From positions 1-20,985 of the forward strand of contig URHQ01000032.1 in NCBI GenBank assembly GCA_900547655.1: a stretch of DNA of 20,985 nucleotides, given 5' to 3'. The stretch comes from an uncultured Collinsella sp. Its GTDB lineage: Bacteria > Actinomycetota > Coriobacteriia > Coriobacteriales > Coriobacteriaceae. Shown one piece after another: positions 1 through 7,181 of the stretch (the first letter of the stretch is position 1; each line of letters opens with the position of its first letter). Both the position numbers and the translations under genes were made by a program. The notes below the pieces were generated by a model, which saw nothing but the letters and a program-made list of their open reading frames with translations, searched no databases and was not told the DNA's origin.

Positions 1-22
1 GTCAGATGTGTATAAGAGACAG
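1..22 (+). other. Residual Nextera adapter / Tn5 mosaic end (artefact)
   Basis: Bases 4-22 read AGATGTGTATAAGAGACAG, the 19-bp transposase mosaic end used in Nextera libraries, and the preceding GTC matches the read-1 form of that adapter. This is untrimmed library sequence at a contig end, not part of the genome. It places an in-frame TAA (13-15) just before the first gene, so that gene is cut by the assembly and not by a biological stop. Confidence 0.97.
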
Positions 23-549
23 GCCTGATTCCCGAGAACGAGCTTTCGGTGGGCGCGGGCGTTGAGCTTGACCCGCGCACGCGCGGCGCCGTGGTGGACC
101 AAAGCTTGCAAACGGGCGTGCCTGGCATCTTTGCCTGCGGCAACGTGCTGCACGTGCACAACCTGGCCGACAACGTGACGACCGAGTCCGAGCGTGCCGG
201 TGCGGCTGCGGCGGCGTACGCACTGGGCCGTGGTGCTGGGGCCAATGCAGGCGCTGCGGGCCCGGGCTGTCAGCTTACGGTCTCCCCCGCCGGTATTGCG
301 GGCTACGCACTGCCGGGACGTATTACAGCTGTGGCGCTCACCAAACTCAACTTCCGCGTGCGCCGACCGGTCGACGCCGCCCGCGTGCGCATTCTGGCAG
401 GCGACGAAGAACTGTTTGCAGGCAAGGTCCGCCCGTTTAAACCGAGCGTCATGGAAAGTTTCCCGCTACCGGCAAAGGCGATTCAGCGCGCACTCGACCT
501 GGGTGTTAGCCAGATTGTCCTGTCCGTCGATCCCGTTGAGGAGGCGTAA
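23..549 (+). CDS. NAD(P)/FAD-dependent oxidoreductase, C-terminal part (5' truncated)
   Basis: Only the C-terminal 175 or so residues are present; the open frame runs unbroken from the adapter junction, so GTG at 49 is an internal valine, not a start. The segment GVPGIFACGNVLHVHNLAD followed by a long helix is the FAD-binding C-terminal signature of pyridine-nucleotide disulfide oxidoreductase-like proteins, with GN in place of the commoner GD. The remaining tail (about residues 85-175) is a beta-rich domain seen in the COG0446-type members that sit beside DUF1667 proteins. The stop is 4 bp before the next start, and that gene's ribosome binding site lies inside this one. Known for the family: these oxidoreductases are commonly encoded with an anaerobic glycerol-3-phosphate dehydrogenase. 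That partner is inferred to lie in the missing upstream DNA. Confidence 0.85.
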
Positions 550-553
550 GGCC

Positions 554-952
554 ATGAGCATAAACGCGATCGAAACGCTGCAGTTCAACTGCACCACCTG
601 CCCATCCGAATGCCTCCTGACTGTAGAGGTAGAACGTGACGCAGACGGCGCCGTGGTAGAGGTGCGCTCCGTGACCGGCAACAGCTGCCCGCGCGGCGAT
701 AAATTCGCACATCAGGAGCTCACCTGCCCCATGCGCGTACTCACGACGACCGTGGCCGTCTCCGGCGGCGACGAGAGGCTGCTGCCTGTGCGCACGGCTG
801 AGGCCATCCCTCTGGCACTCCACGCCCAAGCCATGAACCTCATCCGAGGCCTAGTCGTCAACGCCCCCATCCGCATGGGCGACATCGTGCTAGAGAACCT
901 CCTAGACACCAACATCAACCTAATCGCCAGCATGGACATCGACCCAGCCTAA
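554..952 (+). CDS. DUF1667 (COG3862) protein with conserved CxxC pairs
   Basis: A 132-residue protein with two cysteine pairs near the N-terminus (CTTCPSEC at about residues 13-20 and NSCPRGDK at about 43-50) and a C-terminal region with PIRMGDIV and LLDTNINLIAS. This matches the DUF1667/COG3862 family in length and in cysteine layout. The start ATG at 554 has GAGGAGG at 539-545 inside the preceding gene, so the two are translationally linked. In other bacteria this family follows an FAD oxidoreductase of the type seen just upstream, in glycerol-3-phosphate oxidation operons; a role as an FeS or redox partner in electron transfer is proposed, not proven. No signal peptide or membrane segment is visible, so it is probably cytoplasmic. 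Confidence 0.88.
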   Translation: MSINAIETLQFNCTTCPSECLLTVEVERDADGAVVEVRSVTGNSCPRGDKFAHQELTCPMRVLTTTVAVSGGDERLLPVRTAEAIPLALHAQAMNLIRGLVVNAPIRMGDIVLENLLDTNINLIASMDIDPA

Positions 953-953
953 G

Positions 954-984
954 CAGCTAATTGAGGACGGGGCTCATTTAGCTA
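954..984 (+). repeat. 31-bp intergenic motif, copy 1
   Basis: Begins 2 bp after the DUF1667 stop codon. The core reads GGACGGGGCTCATTTAGCT. The reverse complement of 2535-2565 matches it at 25 of 31 positions. Both copies lie just left of a TTGCGGTGA palindrome but in opposite orientation. It may fold weakly (GGGG with CCCC at 985-988). Function unknown. Confidence 0.7.
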
Positions 985-1000
985 CCCCGCCATCCACCCT

Positions 1001-1085
1001 GCCCTCATAAGTTGCGGTGAAATACGGACTGTTTTATGGCTTCAGGCCGCTAAACAGTCCGTATTTCACCGCAACTTATGAGGGC
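1001..1085. repeat. TTGCGGTGA palindrome family, copy 1
   Basis: A perfect inverted repeat: arms 1001-1034 and 1052-1085 (34 bp each) around a 17-base loop (1035-1051). The arms contain AAGTTGCGGTGAAATACGG and end inward at GGACTGTTT. It lies between the DUF1667 gene and the M24 peptidase gene, both on the plus strand. There is no T-run after either arm, so it is not a textbook intrinsic terminator. Three related copies occur at 2572, 14945 and 18055. Confidence 0.95.
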
Positions 1086-1097
1086 CGCATGGGATGC

Positions 1098-1147
1098 AAA
1101 GGAGTGTCCCAAAGTGCCGGCATAAAAGGAACGTCCCTATGTGCCGG
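1098..1147 (+). repeat. Imperfect 23-bp direct repeat upstream of the M24 peptidase
   Basis: Units 1098-1120 and 1125-1147 share the pattern AAAGGA-NN-GTCCC-NAN-GTGCCGG with four mismatches and are separated by four bases (CATA). The pair ends about 40 bp before the M24 start codon. It could be a repeat-family fragment or a tandem operator; nothing in the sequence decides between these. Confidence 0.75.
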
Positions 1148-1188
1148 GCTTGGGATACCATGGTGGCACCCTAGCGAAAGGATGATTC

Positions 1189-2310
1189 ATGGCACATGTC
1201 AATGACCAGCGTGTGGCGCGCGTGCTCGATGCGCTCGAGGCTCAACACCCCGGCGCGCAGCTGCTCGTAAACGACCCGTGGTCGATTTATTACCTGACAG
1301 GCTTTTATGCCGATATGTTCGAGCGTTTTTGCGGCGTGCTGCTTGCACGCGGCAACGAGCCCGTGATCTTGGTCAACGCGCTGCACCAGCTGCCCGAGTA
1401 TGACAATGCCCGCGTTGCCTACCACACCGACACCGATGTCGTGGCCGACGCCATCGCGCGTGAGATCGACCCGACCAAACCGCTCGGCATCGACACCGTC
1501 ATGCGCTCCGGCTTTTTGATGCCGCTCATGGAGCGCCACGCCGCCAGCGAGTTTTTCCTGGGCGACTTTGCCGTCACCGCCGCACGCACCTACAAGGATG
1601 CCGCCGAGCAGGAGCTGATGCGCGCGTCCTCGGCCGACAACGACGCCGTGATGGCCGACGCCATCAAACTCGTTCACGAGGGCGTGACGGAGCGCGAAAT
1701 TGCCGACCAGATGCTCGGTCTGTATCGCAAGCACGGCTGCGAGGGCTTTAGCTTTCCGCCCATCGTGAGCTTTGGCGCCAACGCCGGCGACCCGCATCAC
1801 GAGCCCGACGACACCGTGCTCAAGCGTGGCGACGTGGTACTGTTCGACATTGGCGGACGCCACTGCAACTACTGCTCGGACATGACGCGCACGTTCTTTT
1901 GGGGCGAGCCGGACGAGGAGACGGCGCGCATCTACGACATCGTGCGCCGCGCCAACGAGGCCGCCGAGGTGCTCATCGCACCGGGCGTGCGCATGTGCGA
2001 CCTGGACCGCGCCGCGCGCGACGTGATTGAGGACGCTGGCTACGGCAAGTACTTTACGCACCGCCTGGGACACTCGATCGGCCTGCAGGACCACGAGCCG
2101 GGCGACGTTTCACTCGTCAACGAGCAGGTCGTAGAGCCGGGCATGACGTTCTCCATCGAGCCGGGCATGACGTTCTCCATCGAGCCGGGCATATACCTCC
2201 CCGGCCGCACCGGCGTCCGCATCGAGGACCTAGCCCTGGTGACCGAGAACGGCGTCGAGATTCTCAACGCCTACCCCCACGACCCGCTCCGCCTAGACCA
2301 GCCAATGTGA
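1189..2310 (+). CDS. M24 family metallopeptidase (Xaa-Pro dipeptidase/aminopeptidase P type)
   Basis: A 373-residue cytoplasmic peptidase, expected to cleave Xaa-Pro dipeptides or remove N-terminal residues before proline using two metal ions. An N-terminal creatinase-like domain (about 1-130) precedes the pita-bread catalytic domain. The expected ligands are visible: D220 in VLFDIGG, D231 in CSDMTRT, H295 in HRLGHSIG, a glutamate in FSIEPG, and E346 in RIED. Archaeal prolidase has 11 residues between the two aspartates, 29 from His to Glu and 14 to the last Glu. Here the spacings are 11, 37 and 14, because EPGMTFSI (residues 316-323) is repeated exactly at 324-331. The start ATG has AAAGG at 1177-1181. 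The TGA stop sits inside a palindrome (2303-2337). Dipeptidase versus aminopeptidase specificity cannot be told from sequence. Confidence 0.9.
   Translation: MAHVNDQRVARVLDALEAQHPGAQLLVNDPWSIYYLTGFYADMFERFCGVLLARGNEPVILVNALHQLPEYDNARVAYHTDTDVVADAIAREIDPTKPLGIDTVMRSGFLMPLMERHAASEFFLGDFAVTAARTYKDAAEQELMRASSADNDAVMADAIKLVHEGVTEREIADQMLGLYRKHGCEGFSFPPIVSFGANAGDPHHEPDDTVLKRGDVVLFDIGGRHCNYCSDMTRTFFWGEPDEETARIYDIVRRANEAAEVLIAPGVRMCDLDRAARDVIEDAGYGKYFTHRLGHSIGLQDHEPGDVSLVNEQVVEPGMTFSIEPGMTFSIEPGIYLPGRTGVRIEDLALVTENGVEILNAYPHDPLRLDQPM
2134..2181 (+). repeat. 24-bp tandem duplication inside the M24 catalytic core
   Basis: Bases 2134-2157 and 2158-2181 are identical 24-mers beginning GAGCCGGGCATGACG. 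The duplication keeps the frame and adds EPGMTFSI. The family normally has one such unit before the metal-binding glutamate of SIEPGIY. Confidence 0.97.
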
Positions 2311-2337
2311 CAAAGGGACAGCCCCTTTGTCACATTG
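2303..2337. repeat. Hairpin overlapping the M24 stop codon
   Basis: Perfect 15-bp arms, CAATGTGACAAAGGG (2303-2317) and its complement (2323-2337), around the loop ACAGC. The TGA stop of the M24 gene (2308-2310) lies within the left arm, so the last residue and the stop are supplied by the palindrome. It lacks a T-run. Confidence 0.92.
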
Positions 2338-2360
2338 CGATTACGTCGCGCCACAAAAAC

Positions 2361-2499
2361 GGGCTATCTACTACGTTTAACCCGCATGGGTCGACCATGC
2401 GGGTCTTTTTTGAAAACTGGCAAGCCTTTTACCTGCGGTTTTGATTTCACGATTTTCCGTGTGGTCGAGGGTAACCTGTCAAACGTAGTAGATAGGCCC
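2361..2499. repeat. 139-bp inverted-repeat-bounded element
   Basis: The ends are GGGCTATCTACTACGTTT (2361-2378) and, inverted, AAACGTAGTAGATAGGCCC (2481-2499), differing by one extra base. The interior holds a strong hairpin with a T-run (2380-2411) and about 70 bp of AT-richer DNA with no credible ORF. Size, defined ends and lack of coding suggest a non-autonomous mobile-element-like repeat (MITE-like). No target-site duplication is obvious. Confidence 0.75.
2380..2411 (+). terminator. Intrinsic terminator downstream of the M24 peptidase
   Basis: Stem ACCCGCATGG (2380-2389) with CCATGCGGGT (2395-2404), loop GTCGA, then C and six T residues. It lies 70 bp past the M24 stop and inside the 139-bp inverted-repeat element, so the element appears to carry the terminator. 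Confidence 0.85.
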
Positions 2500-2534
2500 A
2501 TTTCGTGACAAGCGAGTCAACTCGGGGTACAGGG

Positions 2535-2565
2535 CAGCTAAAAAAGCCCCGTCCCAAATTGGCTG
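2535..2565 (-). repeat. 31-bp intergenic motif, copy 2 (inverted)
   Basis: The reverse complement of this stretch matches 954-984 at 25 of 31 positions, with the core GGACGGGGCT and TTTAGCT conserved. On the plus strand it contains AGCTAAAAAAGCCCC. It lies 6 bp left of palindrome copy 2. Confidence 0.7.
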
Positions 2566-2571
2566 CTTTTG

Positions 2572-2638
2572 AGTTGCGGTGATATACGGACTGTTTGAGG
2601 CTTCTGGCTTGTAAAACAGTCCGTATTTCACCGCAACT
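2572..2638. repeat. TTGCGGTGA palindrome family, copy 2
   Basis: Arms 2572-2596 and 2614-2638 (25 bp, one mismatch) surround a 17-base loop. The right flank continues GATGAGGGG, matching the right flank of the other copies. It lies 14 bp beyond the folC stop codon, on the 3' side of that minus-strand gene. Confidence 0.93.
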
Positions 2639-2652
2639 GATGAGGGGATGGG

Positions 2653-3996
2653 TTAGCGCAGCAGACCGGCTACTTCGCCGGCTAGGGTGATGGTGCCGGC
2701 TGCTACGAAGGACTCGCCCGCGGCCTTGAAAGCTGCAAGGGCCTCGGGCACGCTCGCGTACACGCCCGCGAGTTTATCGGCGTCCACAAGGGCGGCGAGC
2801 TCCTCCGCCGGCAGGGCGCGATCGGAATCGGTCTGGGTCACAACCACGCGCGGGAAAGCCGGGATCAACACGTCGACGATGCCTGCCACGTCCTTGTCAG
2901 CCAGCGCAGCGCACAGCAGCGTGGGGCGATTCTCCACGCACGGATCGATCTCGTCCAGAGCGCTCACAAAGTTCTCGCAGCTCTGAGGGTTATGGCAGGC
3001 GTCGATCAGCTTGAGCGGATCGGTGCCCAGCACATCAAATCGGCCCGGCGTGGGGCAGCCCATGAGCGACGCATCGAGCTTGTCATGATCGAGCTCGTGA
3101 CCCAGATACCCCTCGCACAGCATAATCGCGCACGCAGCATTCTGCGGCTGATACGCCGGCTTAACCATGCTAGACGTATAGATGGCACGCGGCGTAGTGC
3201 AGCTAAACTCCACTGTATCGCCCACGTGCTCCGGCACTTTGGTAGTGGCATGGTTCACCACGAGCGGTACTACGCCGCACTCGCGACAACGGGCATCCAT
3301 CACGCGCTGAACACTCGCCTCGTGCGTGCCCTCGCCCAGCACAACCAGGCGTCTGGGCTTAATGACCGCAGCCTTCTCCCCCGCAATGGCCTCGAGCGTA
3401 TCACCCAAAATACGTGTGTGATCGAGCCCAATGCCCGTAATGGCAACGGCGACGGGATCGGTCGCACTCGTGGCGTCCCAACGCCCGCCCATGCCAACCT
3501 CGAGCACGGCAACATCCACCGAGGCCTCGGCAAACACCACAAGCGCAGCAGCCGTCAGCAAGTCAAACGGCGTGATGGTATAGGCGCGCTCCCCCGCCGC
3601 CACACGGTGCGCATTCACGCGACGCCCCGCCTCAACAGCAGCAGAAACGCCACGGGCAAAGGCCTCGTCGTTCACAACGCGCCCGTCAACCTCCATGCGC
3701 TCGGGATAGCGCACCAGCTGCGGCGACGTATACAGCGCGGTCTTGAGCCCCTCGCCGCGAAGGATAGCAGCCGAAAAACGCGTCGTCGAAGTCTTGCCAT
3801 TGGTACCGGCAACCTGAATGCAATCAAAGTACTCGTCCGGACGCCCCAGCTCATCGAGCATATCGACAACCGTCTCGAGCAGAGGACCAGCATCCCCAGA
3901 AATCCGCCCCGTATCAGCAGCCAAAGCAACAGCCTCACCAAACGAAAGCAACTCAAACGAGAAAGGAACGACATACGACCCAGAACGCTTAGCCAT
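2653..3996 (-). CDS. folC: Bifunctional folylpolyglutamate synthase/dihydrofolate synthase
   Basis: An ATP-dependent Mur-ligase-family enzyme that adds glutamate to dihydropteroate or folates in the cytoplasm. The P-loop AGTNGKTST (about residues 63-71) is preceded by FDCIQV. LEVGMGGRWDATS and GLDHTRILGDTLEAIAGEKAAVIK are the central FolC signatures, and DACHNPQS lies in the C-terminal glutamate-ligase domain. I chose ATG at 3996 (447 residues), which has GGGGG about 10 bp upstream. The frame stays open to 4053, but those extra 19 residues are a hydrophobic stretch without family similarity. The gene stands alone between repeats; valS upstream on the same strand is separated by 280 bp containing a large hairpin. 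Confidence 0.93.
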   Translation of the reverse strand: MAKRSGSYVVPFSFELLSFGEAVALAADTGRISGDAGPLLETVVDMLDELGRPDEYFDCIQVAGTNGKTSTTRFSAAILRGEGLKTALYTSPQLVRYPERMEVDGRVVNDEAFARGVSAAVEAGRRVNAHRVAAGERAYTITPFDLLTAAALVVFAEASVDVAVLEVGMGGRWDATSATDPVAVAITGIGLDHTRILGDTLEAIAGEKAAVIKPRRLVVLGEGTHEASVQRVMDARCRECGVVPLVVNHATTKVPEHVGDTVEFSCTTPRAIYTSSMVKPAYQPQNAACAIMLCEGYLGHELDHDKLDASLMGCPTPGRFDVLGTDPLKLIDACHNPQSCENFVSALDEIDPCVENRPTLLCAALADKDVAGIVDVLIPAFPRVVVTQTDSDRALPAEELAALVDADKLAGVYASVPEALAAFKAAGESFVAAGTITLAGEVAGLLR

Positions 3997-4156
3997 AACC
4001 CAAAGTCCCCCATAACAGAAAAAGAGGCCTACCAAAAAGAATGAGCCCCTCACGTTGACAATTTCAGCCTTTACCCGATTGCAGCAAGATCAAGGCCACA
4101 ACCCAGTGGCCCCAACACGCCAGATGCAAACAACCACGTAAACGAACTAGGAGCGG

Positions 4157-4257
4157 CCCGACGCTTTGCTCGCCGCAAGTTCCGCACGCAAAGGACAGCA
4201 CTTAATGTGCTGTCCGTCTTGCGCAGGACTGTCCGCAGCGGAGAGCAAAGCGTCGGG
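4157..4257. repeat. Composite hairpin 3' of valS
   Basis: Outer stem CCCGACGCTTTGCTC (4157-4171) pairs perfectly with 4243-4257. The apical stem GGACAGCAC (4193-4201) pairs with 4207-4215 around the loop TTAAT. It starts 19 bp after the valS stop. The apex GCACTTAATGTGC resembles the apex of the hairpin at 6994-7106. The rest of the folC-valS gap (3997-4156) shows nothing else I can support. Confidence 0.9.
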
Positions 4258-4276
4258 ACGCGCCCCTCAGTAAGAA

Positions 4277-6973
4277 CTACGAGAAGTCAGCAACCTGCGA
4301 GTTCAACGCCGCCAGGATCTCCTTGAGCTCAGCTGCACGGTCCCTCTTCTTCTGAACCACCGCAGGCGCGGCCTTGGCCACAAAGCCCTCGTTGGCGAGC
4401 GTCTTCTCGCAACCGGCGAGCTCCTTCTGAGCCGCGGCGATCTCCTTCTCAAGACGCGCCTTCTCGGCCGAAAGGTCAACCTTGCCCTCGAGCACCACAA
4501 AGACCTCGACGCCGCTGTCGACCACGGCGATGCTCGCGGCCGGCTTCTCAACGTCGGTACCCATGACCAGCGAGGCGGTGTTTGCCAGCGGCTCGATGGT
4601 CGAGCGCAGGCTCTCGAGCTTCTCGATGTCCTCGGCACCGGCGCGCACGACCACGTCGAGCTCGGCCTTGGGGCTCAAGCGGTAACGCGAACGCGTGGCG
4701 CGGGCGGCGGAAACGACGGCGCGGCACAGCTCAAACGCGCGCTCGGCGTCCTCGTTAACATACTTAGCGTAGTCGGCGGGCTCCGGCCACTTGGCGATCA
4801 TGAGCGCCTCGGCGCGGTCCACGTTGCCCTCGGCGTCCAGGTCGAGCACGCTCGCCGGCATGTTGTCCCAGATCTCCTCGGTGACAAACGGCATAAGCGG
4901 GTGCATCAGGCGAATGGAGGTGTCGAGCACAAAAATCAGGTTGCGCTGAGCCTGCAGACGGCCCTCGCCCTTCAGGCGGGCCTTGGTGACCTCGACGTAC
5001 CAGTCGCAGACCTCGTTCCAGAAGAACTGCTGCACGCCGCGGGCCATGTCGCCAAACGTATAGTTCTCGATGCCCTCGGTGACCATCTTAACGGCCTTGG
5101 CCAGGCGGCTGAACATCCAGGCGTCGGCCGGCGTCTCCACGACGGGCTCGCCGGGCGTGTAGCCCTCCATGTTCATGAGCAGGAAGCGGCTGGCGTTCCA
5201 GATCTTGGTCACAAACGACTTAGCCTGGTCGGTACGCGGGCTGTCGATGAGCTTCTTGGTCTTCTTGTCGATGTTCGCGTCAAACTTGACGTCCTGGTTG
5301 TTGGTGCACAGCGTAAGCAGGTTGTAACGCATGGCATCGGCACCGTACATGCCAATGAGGTCCATGGGGTCAACGCCGTTGCCCTTGGACTTGGACATGC
5401 GGCTGCCGTCCTTGGCAAGGATCGTCGGGTAGATGACGACGTCCTTAAACGGCACCTCGTCCAAGAAGTACAGCGAGCTCATGACCATGCGGGCGACCCA
5501 CAGCGCGATGATGTCGCGCGCGGTGACGAGCGCCGTCGTGGGGTGATGTCCCTCGAGCAGCTCCGGCTTTTGCGGCCAGCCCTGCGTGGCAAAGGTCCAC
5601 AGCTGCGAGCTGAACCAGGTGTCCAGCACGTTCTCGTCCTGATGCACGTGATGCCCGCCGCACTTGGGGCACACATCGGTGTCCTCGGTAAGGGCGTCCT
5701 CCCAGCCGCAGTCCTCGCAGTAGAACACGGGGATGCGATGGCCCCACCACAGCTGACGGCTGATGCACCAGTCCTTGAGGTTTTCCATCCAGGTAGTGTA
5801 GGTCTGCGTCCAGCGCGCGGGGTGGAAGGTAACCTTACCGGAGTTAACGGCATCAAGCGCCGGCCCCTTGAGCTTGTCAACGGCCACAAACCACTGCTCG
5901 GACAGCCACGGCTCAAGCGCAGCGTCGCAGCGGTAGCAGTGCATGACGGAGTGATCGAGGTCCTCGACGTGGTCGAGCAGGCCGTGCTCGTCGAACCACT
6001 TGATGACGGCCTCGCGGCACTCGTCGCGGTTCATGCCGGTGAACTCGCCATAGCCCTCGACGACCACCGCGTGCTCGTCAAAGATGTTGATCTGCGGCAG
6101 GTCGTGGGCCTGGCCCATAGCGTAATCGTTGGGGTCGTGGGCCGGCGTGACCTTGACAAAGCCAGAGCCGAAATTGGCGTCGACATGCCAATCCTCAAAG
6201 ATGGGGATCTCGCGGTCGACGATGGGGAGCTTGACGGTCTTACCCACAAAGGCGGCCTTCTCGGGGTCCTTCGGGGAGACAGCGACGCCCGTGTCGCCGA
6301 GCATGGTCTCGGGGCGAGTGGTGGCGACGACGATGTAATCCTGGCCGTTGACCGGCTCAGTCAGCGGGTAGCGCAGGTGCCACAGGTGGCCCTTCTCGTC
6401 CTTATATTCGGCCTCGTCATCCGAGATGGCGGTGGTGCAGTTGGGGCACCAGTTAACGATACGCTTGCCACGGTAGATCAGGCCGTCGTGGTACCAATCG
6501 CAGAAGACCTTGCGCACGGCCTGTGCGTAATCCTCGTCCATGGTGAAGCGCTCGTTGTCGAAGTCGACGGAGCAACCCATGCGCTTGATCTGCTCGACGA
6601 TGATGCCGCCGTACTCGTGGGTCCAGTCCCAGCAGGCGTCGACAAACTTATCGCGACCGATCTCCAGGCGGCTGATGCCCTCGCTCTTGAGCTTCTTGTC
6701 GACCTTGGTCTGCGTGGCGATACCGGCGTGATCGGTTCCGAGCACCCAGCGCGTGGACTTGCCGCGCATGCGGGCCATACGAATGATGGCGTCCTGGATG
6801 GAGTCGTCGGTAGCGTGACCCATGTGAAGCTTGCCGGTAACGTTGGGAGGCGGAATGGTGACGGTGCAGTCGCCCACGCCCTCACGGCGCTTGTAGTAGC
6901 CGCCGTCGAGCCACTTCTGCAAGATCGCCGGTTCGTTGGTCGACGGATCGTAGTTCTTGGGCATCTCTTCCAT
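4277..6973 (-). CDS. valS: Valyl-tRNA synthetase
   Basis: A class I aminoacyl-tRNA synthetase of 898 residues, close to the usual 880-950, that charges tRNA-Val. The HIGH motif is HMGH at residues 50-53 (after PPPNVTGKL). The editing domain follows (region with ATTRPETMLGDTGVAV). Two CxxC pairs near FYCEDCGW and DVCPKCGG suggest a zinc-binding insertion. KMSKS is RMSKS at 525-529. An anticodon-binding domain and a C-terminal coiled coil rich in K and E (last 65 residues) complete the ValS architecture. The start ATG at 6973 has GGGAGAA about 5 bp upstream; a second ATG three codons in is less well placed. It is flanked at both ends, about 20 bp away, by large palindromes that may limit its transcript. 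Confidence 0.97.
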   Translation of the reverse strand: MEEMPKNYDPSTNEPAILQKWLDGGYYKRREGVGDCTVTIPPPNVTGKLHMGHATDDSIQDAIIRMARMRGKSTRWVLGTDHAGIATQTKVDKKLKSEGISRLEIGRDKFVDACWDWTHEYGGIIVEQIKRMGCSVDFDNERFTMDEDYAQAVRKVFCDWYHDGLIYRGKRIVNWCPNCTTAISDDEAEYKDEKGHLWHLRYPLTEPVNGQDYIVVATTRPETMLGDTGVAVSPKDPEKAAFVGKTVKLPIVDREIPIFEDWHVDANFGSGFVKVTPAHDPNDYAMGQAHDLPQINIFDEHAVVVEGYGEFTGMNRDECREAVIKWFDEHGLLDHVEDLDHSVMHCYRCDAALEPWLSEQWFVAVDKLKGPALDAVNSGKVTFHPARWTQTYTTWMENLKDWCISRQLWWGHRIPVFYCEDCGWEDALTEDTDVCPKCGGHHVHQDENVLDTWFSSQLWTFATQGWPQKPELLEGHHPTTALVTARDIIALWVARMVMSSLYFLDEVPFKDVVIYPTILAKDGSRMSKSKGNGVDPMDLIGMYGADAMRYNLLTLCTNNQDVKFDANIDKKTKKLIDSPRTDQAKSFVTKIWNASRFLLMNMEGYTPGEPVVETPADAWMFSRLAKAVKMVTEGIENYTFGDMARGVQQFFWNEVCDWYVEVTKARLKGEGRLQAQRNLIFVLDTSIRLMHPLMPFVTEEIWDNMPASVLDLDAEGNVDRAEALMIAKWPEPADYAKYVNEDAERAFELCRAVVSAARATRSRYRLSPKAELDVVVRAGAEDIEKLESLRSTIEPLANTASLVMGTDVEKPAASIAVVDSGVEVFVVLEGKVDLSAEKARLEKEIAAAQKELAGCEKTLANEGFVAKAAPAVVQKKRDRAAELKEILAALNSQVADFS

Positions 6974-6993
6974 ATATTTCTCCCTTGCCCGTC

Positions 6994-7106
6994 GGCGTGT
7001 CCGCCTGCTTGGTTTTCGCTCGGTCAGGTCCTGGCTCGCACGAAGAGCACATTTAGTGCTCTTCGGCTCGTGCGGAATCTACGAAAACCAAGCAGGCGGA
7101 CACGCC
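6994..7106. repeat. Composite hairpin 5' of valS
   Basis: A perfect 25-bp outer stem: 6994-7018 (GGCGTGTCCGCC...) pairs with 7082-7106. The apical stem GAAGAGCAC (7042-7050) pairs with 7056-7064 around ATTTA. It ends 20 bp before the valS start. The apex, read on the minus strand, is GCACTAAATGTGC, one base different from the apex of the hairpin at 4157-4257. The arms themselves are unrelated between the two. A short palindrome CTTCAGTCTGAAG lies further upstream at 7121-7133. Confidence 0.92.
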
Positions 7107-7181
7107 TTAGGTATCGATTACTTCAGTCTGAAGGTACTAACTTGACAATCTCACAGAATAGCACAGGCATACCTGCCGAAA

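Noticed and set aside
1017..1205. A 62-residue frame across palindrome copy 1 and the direct repeats
   Set aside because: It is made entirely of repeat sequence and overlaps the M24 start; similar frames arise at the other palindrome copies.
6974..7145. A T-box riboswitch in the valS leader
   Set aside because: The leader has a large hairpin, but I could not find a T-box sequence (TGGNACCGCG-like) or a terminator/antiterminator pair on the minus strand.
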